Shown here in pieces: positions 32,953 through 36,529 of a stretch of 36,529 bases of DNA; the first letter of the stretch is position 1; every line of letters starts with the position of its first letter. The DNA lies in the NCBI GenBank assembly GCA_944326155.1, contig CALVCV010000013.1, positions 1 through 36,529 of the forward strand, written 5' to 3'. This DNA comes from an uncultured Bacilli bacterium (lineage in GTDB: Bacteria; Bacillota_I; Bacilli_A; ML615J-28; CAG-313). Both the position numbers and the translations under genes were made by a program. A model generated the notes under the pieces. It saw only the letters and a list, made by a program, of their open reading frames with translations, did not search any database and was not told the DNA's origin.

Positions 32953-32973
32953 AATTTTTGAAAGAGGTAAAAT

Positions 32974-35673
32974 ATGAAATATTTAACAGGTAACCAAATT
33001 AGACAATTATGGTTAGACTTTTTTAAAAGTAAAGGACATGAAGTAATTCCTAGTGCATCACTCATTCCTGATAATGACCCCACACTTTTATGGATTAATG
33101 CTGGAGTTGCTCCACTAAAAAAATATTTTGATGGTCGTGAAAAACCAATTAATCCTCGTATGTGTAATGCTCAAAAATCAATTCGTACCAATGATATTGA
33201 GAATGTTGGTAAGACGGCAAGACATCATACTTTTTTTGAAATGTTAGGTAATTTTTCTGTTGGCGACTACTTCCGTAATGAAGCATTAACATGGGCTTAT
33301 GAATTACTATTTTCTCCTCAATGGTATGGTTTTAATAAAGATTTAATCTATATTACCTATTATCCAAATGATGAAGAAACGTATAATAAATGGATTTCAC
33401 TAGGTATTGCTAAAGAACATTTAGTACCAATTGATGATAACTTTTGGGAAATAGGTGAAGGACCATGTGGACCAGATACCGAAATCTTCTATGATCGCGG
33501 TAGTGAATATGATCCTCAAAATTTAGGAATAAAATTGTTAAAAGAGGATATTGAAAATGATCGATATATTGAGATTTGGAACATTGTATTTAGTCAGTTT
33601 AATTCAGTAAAAGGGTTAAATCGCAATCAATATCCTGAACTTCCTAGTAAAAATATTGATACAGGAAGTGGCCTTGAACGACTTGCTTGTATTTTTCAAC
33701 ATACTAAAACCAATTATGAAACTGACTTATTTATGCCAATGATTAAATTCTTAGAGGATTATACACATCACTCCTATAATGAAGAACAATATCAAATGGC
33801 ATTTAGAGTAATTGTCGATCATATAAGAAGTGTAAGTTTTGCGATAGCTGATGGAGCAATTCTTTCTAATGAAGGCCGTGGCTATGTTTTAAGGAGAATT
33901 TTACGTCGTGCAGTTCGTTATGGCAAAATACTTGGCATTAAAGAACCTTTTTTATATAAAATGGTTACTATTGTTATTGATACAATGAAAGAATTCTATA
34001 GTTATTTGGTTGAAAAACAATCTATTATTGAAAAAATTATCAAAACTGAAGAAGAAAATTTTTTACGTACCCTAAGTTCTGGTGAAAAGAAATTAGAAGA
34101 AATTTTGCAAACTTCTAAAGCTAACATTGTAACTGGTGAACAAGCTTTCTTATTATATGATACATTTGGTTTTCCGATTGAACTTACTGAAGAGATTTCA
34201 AATGATCATAATGTCAAAGTTGATTTAGAAGGTTTTAAAAAAGAACTTGCAAAACAAAAGGAACGCGCGCGTAACGCAAGAGTAGCCAATCAATCTATGA
34301 ATGTTCAAAATGAAGAATTTTTAAAATTTAATCTTCCGTCTAGTTTTGTAGGATACAATCAGCTTACGAATGATAGTCAAGTAATTGGAATTTTTAAAGA
34401 CGGGAAATACACTAATAGATCTAGTGGTCTTGTTGAAGTAGTACTTAATGTTACACCATTTTATGCTGAAATGGGTGGTCAAATTGGTGACCAAGGTATT
34501 TTAACTATAGGTGGTATGAATTTTGAAATCATCAATACAATTAAATTGCCAAATGGTCAGCATTTACATATCGTTGATATGAAAGATACTACACTTTCAG
34601 TGGGTGATAAGATAACTGTTAGTGTAAATGAAGAATTTCGACGAGGCGTATGTCAAAATCATTCTGCAACACATTTATTAAATGAAGCCTTAAGAAAAGT
34701 ATTGGGGAATCATGTTGTTCAGCATGGTTCTCAAGTAACAAATGAAAATCTTCGTTTTGATTTTAACCATTATGAAAATATTACAACGGAACAACTTTTA
34801 ACAATCGAGCAATTGGTGTGTGATGTTATTGCTAAAAACTATCCAGTTTGTATTACTGAAACAACTCTTGAAAAAGCCAAATCTTTAGGCGCACAAGCTA
34901 TATTTGGTGAAAAATATGGCAATGCAGTTCGTTTAGTTGATATGAAATTTAGTAAAGAATTATGCGGTGGTACCCACGTAAAATCAACTGGTGATATCAA
35001 GCAATTTGCCATTTTAAGTATTGAATCAAAAGGTTCTGGTATTTTTAGGATAGTTGCAGTTGCAAGCGACAATTTGTTTGAAGAAATAGAAAAAACAGTT
35101 AGCAATATCAAAGATGATATTTTAAGTATTATTCAAAAAATTGATGATATTTATCAAAAAGCACATCTTGATGGATATCATGTTGCAAAACCAAATATCA
35201 CCATCCCCCCACTTACTGGTAGTTATCAAGATGTGCTTACTTATCGTAAGTGTGATGAGAATGCAAAAAAGATTCAAAAAGAACTTGAAAAGAATTATGA
35301 GCAATTTAAACGCACAAATGAATCTGCAAATTATAAGGAATTCTTGTCTAGACGAATTAAAACATCACTTGGTGATGTCATTGTTGAAGAAGTAAAGGGT
35401 ATGAATGTGGATGCTCTTAAAGATACCATTGATAAGATTGCAAGTGAAATAGATAAAGGTGTGATATTCTTTGCGGATATTGTTGATGAAAATAAAATAA
35501 TTTATATTGCCAAAAATAAGAATACTATTGCAAATTGTGGCATTTTAGTAAAAGAAGCTGCCCAAAAAACTGGTGGTAATGGTGGAGGAAGACCTGACTT
35601 TGCCCAAGCTGGTGGTAGAGATGTTTCAAAAGTGCCAGAAGTATTAGTTGAAATTAAGGAAAAATTACGATGA
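32974..35673 (+). CDS. alaS: Alanyl-tRNA synthetase
   Basis: Attaches alanine to tRNA-Ala. 899 residues, a little longer than the usual 870-880. The class II catalytic core has IRQLWLDFFKSKGHEVIPSA, the motif 2 region ARHHTFFEMLGNFSVGDYF and GSGLERL (motif 3). The editing domain has HSATHLL (His 563/567 region) and CGGTHVKSTGDI (about 664-675), the four zinc or editing ligands. The C-Ala domain ends GGNGGGRPDFAQAGG (about 867-881). The gene ends in TGA, overlapping ruvX by 4 bases (ATGA). AAGAGGTAAAAT precedes the ATG. Expression is controlled by the T-box upstream. Confidence 0.98.
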   Translation: MKYLTGNQIRQLWLDFFKSKGHEVIPSASLIPDNDPTLLWINAGVAPLKKYFDGREKPINPRMCNAQKSIRTNDIENVGKTARHHTFFEMLGNFSVGDYFRNEALTWAYELLFSPQWYGFNKDLIYITYYPNDEETYNKWISLGIAKEHLVPIDDNFWEIGEGPCGPDTEIFYDRGSEYDPQNLGIKLLKEDIENDRYIEIWNIVFSQFNSVKGLNRNQYPELPSKNIDTGSGLERLACIFQHTKTNYETDLFMPMIKFLEDYTHHSYNEEQYQMAFRVIVDHIRSVSFAIADGAILSNEGRGYVLRRILRRAVRYGKILGIKEPFLYKMVTIVIDTMKEFYSYLVEKQSIIEKIIKTEEENFLRTLSSGEKKLEEILQTSKANIVTGEQAFLLYDTFGFPIELTEEISNDHNVKVDLEGFKKELAKQKERARNARVANQSMNVQNEEFLKFNLPSSFVGYNQLTNDSQVIGIFKDGKYTNRSSGLVEVVLNVTPFYAEMGGQIGDQGILTIGGMNFEIINTIKLPNGQHLHIVDMKDTTLSVGDKITVSVNEEFRRGVCQNHSATHLLNEALRKVLGNHVVQHGSQVTNENLRFDFNHYENITTEQLLTIEQLVCDVIAKNYPVCITETTLEKAKSLGAQAIFGEKYGNAVRLVDMKFSKELCGGTHVKSTGDIKQFAILSIESKGSGIFRIVAVASDNLFEEIEKTVSNIKDDILSIIQKIDDIYQKAHLDGYHVAKPNITIPPLTGSYQDVLTYRKCDENAKKIQKELEKNYEQFKRTNESANYKEFLSRRIKTSLGDVIVEEVKGMNVDALKDTIDKIASEIDKGVIFFADIVDENKIIYIAKNKNTIANCGILVKEAAQKTGGNGGGRPDFAQAGGRDVSKVPEVLVEIKEKLR

Positions 35674-36107
35674 GATATATAGGTTTAGATTTAGGCAACC
35701 GAACATGTGGTATTGCAGTTAGTGATCCTATGGAAATTGTGGCAACTGCCATTACAACCGTTCATTTTGGTGAAAAAGATTTGCAAAAATGTTTAGAATA
35801 TGTTAAAATGTACATTGCTGATAGAAAAATAGAAAAAATTGTATTAGGTTTGCCAAAAAATATGAATGGAACTTTAGGCCCACAATCCGAATATGTTTTG
35901 AAATTTAAAAAGATGCTTGAAAAAGCGACTAATTTAGAGGTCATCTTATATGATGAGCGCCTATCAACTGTCGAAGTAACTAAAGTTATGATATCAGCCG
36001 ATTGGAGTAGGAAAAAAAGAAAAACCAAAGTTGACACTTTATCAGCAACTTTAATTTTGCAGTCCTACTTAGATAGTAAAAAAATAAAGGAGAATAATTA
36101 TGAATAA
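35670..36107 (+). CDS. ruvX: Putative Holliday junction resolvase, YqgF/RuvX family
   Basis: 145 residues, standard length. The RNase H-like fold opens RYIGLDLGNRTCGIAVSD with catalytic Asp 6. IVLGLPKNMNGTLGPQSE and LYDERLSTVEV (Glu in the catalytic set) follow, then DTLSATLILQSYLD with the final Asp. The family processes the 5' end of 16S precursor rRNA in E. coli and was first proposed as a Holliday junction nuclease. The start overlaps the alaS stop by 4 bases and uses AAGGAAAAATTACG inside alaS. The alaS-ruvX-DUF1292 order is conserved in Firmicutes (compare alaS-yrzL-yrrK-yrzB in Bacillus). Confidence 0.93.
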   Translation: MRYIGLDLGNRTCGIAVSDPMEIVATAITTVHFGEKDLQKCLEYVKMYIADRKIEKIVLGLPKNMNGTLGPQSEYVLKFKKMLEKATNLEVILYDERLSTVEVTKVMISADWSRKKRKTKVDTLSATLILQSYLDSKKIKENNYE

Positions 36108-36435
36108 CCAAAATCCAATTGATGGACAACTTACAATTATTGATGCAGAAGGTAATGAAAAATTATGCCAAATCCTATTTACATTAGATTCAGATGAATT
36201 CAATAAAAAGTATGTTGTTTTTTATGAAATTTCAACTCTGAGTGATTCTGATGATGATTCCGAAATTCCACTTATGGCAGCAAGTTATGTTGAAAATGAA
36301 AATGGTGAAGGTGAATTATCCGAAATCGAAACAGATGAAGAATGGGCTTTCATTCAGGCGGCTGTAAACGATTTTGACTCACAATGCTCTGGCGACTGTA
36401 GTGTTTGTGATGAAGAATGCGAAAATAGGGAATAG
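36100..36435 (+). CDS. DUF1292 (YrzB family) protein with added Cys-rich tail
   Basis: 111 residues. The DUF1292 domain (about 8-90) is recognised by LTIIDAEGNEKLCQILFTLD, YVVFYEI, an acidic loop, and ETDEEWAFIQ near the end, as in Bacillus YrzB. The role of this family is unknown. The C-terminus is longer than the domain and carries a Cx3CxxCx3C set (Cys 96, 100, 103, 107), which might bind a metal or form disulfides. The start overlaps ruvX by 8 bases, with AAAGGAGAA inside ruvX. The product is strongly acidic. Confidence 0.88.
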   Translation: MNNQNPIDGQLTIIDAEGNEKLCQILFTLDSDEFNKKYVVFYEISTLSDSDDDSEIPLMAASYVENENGEGELSEIETDEEWAFIQAAVNDFDSQCSGDCSVCDEECENRE

Positions 36436-36529
36436 AAAAAAAGCTAGTGAAAAGAACATGTTTGATTAAAACAGACAAGTTAAAAAAAGATACTATTAAG
36501 AGTTGACTCCCTAAATTGAAAAGGAGTTA
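36436..36529 (+). other. Intergenic end of window with a small hairpin and a ribosome-site-like AAAAGGAG
   Basis: No ORF is complete. GACTCC (36505-36510) can pair with GGAGTT (36523-36528). The right arm could instead be the Shine-Dalgarno of a gene starting just outside, or the hairpin could be a terminator whose T-run is cut off. Confidence 0.3.

Noticed and set aside
35660-35673. Possible Mycoplasma genetic code (TGA = Trp), suggested by low GC content
   Set aside because: alaS ends at TGA right after its normal C-terminus, overlapping ruvX as ATGA. The 42-codon ORF at 2736 also ends in TGA, and genuine proteins use TGG for Trp without internal TGA.
1-36529. Search for tRNA, rRNA, CRISPR arrays and insertion sequences
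   Set aside because: No cloverleaf-like segment with a GGTTCGAAT-type T-arm, no rRNA-conserved stretch, no regularly spaced repeats and no transposase motifs were seen by eye.

Overview
The window is AT-rich DNA from a low-GC Gram-positive lineage (Bacillota/Mycoplasmatota; an Erysipelotrichia- or Acholeplasma/RF39-like anaerobe is my best guess). The signs are a Gram-positive PolC, a tRNA-Ala T-box before alaS, a DUF1292 (YrzB) gene after ruvX, AAGGAGG-type ribosome binding sites, TTGCAA/TTGAAA-17-TATAAT promoters, and rubredoxin/rubrerythrin oxygen defence. TGA is a real stop (alaS ends in TGA, as does a 42-codon ORF at 2736), so the code is 11 and not the Mycoplasma code. I found no rRNA, tRNA, CRISPR array or insertion sequence.

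Positions 1-2531 are a decaying accessory region. It holds the tail of an unknown gene, a broken HExxH metalloprotein, a truncated ImmA/IrrE-like peptidase, an antisense scrap of a type I restriction specificity gene (hsdS), and a frameshifted tyrosine recombinase. The last two look like the relic of an invertible hsdS locus.

Positions 2680-4406 are an iron redox cluster: a small ORF, a rubredoxin-helix-rubredoxin protein, a ferredoxin-rubredoxin protein, and an internally deleted rubrerythrin pseudogene. Positions 4436-6779 carry one monocistronic 739-residue membrane protein with two C-terminal DUF898-like repeats.

Positions 6807-11507 carry a lipoprotein nucleotidase, a DegV fatty-acid-binding protein and a U32 peptidase/RNA hydroxylase-type protein. 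A bidirectional terminator separates them from two minus-strand transporters, an SLC45/GPH-like MFS protein and a MATE exporter. Each transporter has its own strong promoter.

Positions 14554-18147 carry a response regulator, a histidine kinase and an HtrA-like lipoprotein protease. This is probably an envelope-stress circuit comparable in layout to CssRS-HtrA, but that link is inferred.

Positions 18143-26884 form a tight operon: murI, a cytosolic staphylococcal-nuclease-like protein, an ABC-F ATPase, a P-loop kinase, polC and a Bax-inhibitor-1-like membrane protein. Next come gap with its own promoter and terminator (26919-28056) and an AI-2E family membrane protein.

Positions 29182-32710 encode two tandem paralogues with the same unusual build: six membrane helices, a charged or coiled-coil stretch, a compact C-terminal domain resembling the MmcQ/YjbR fold, and a Lys/Ala-rich tail. 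They are the best candidates here for undescribed biology. The window closes with the T-box-alaS-ruvX-DUF1292 operon, overlapping by 4 and 8 bases.
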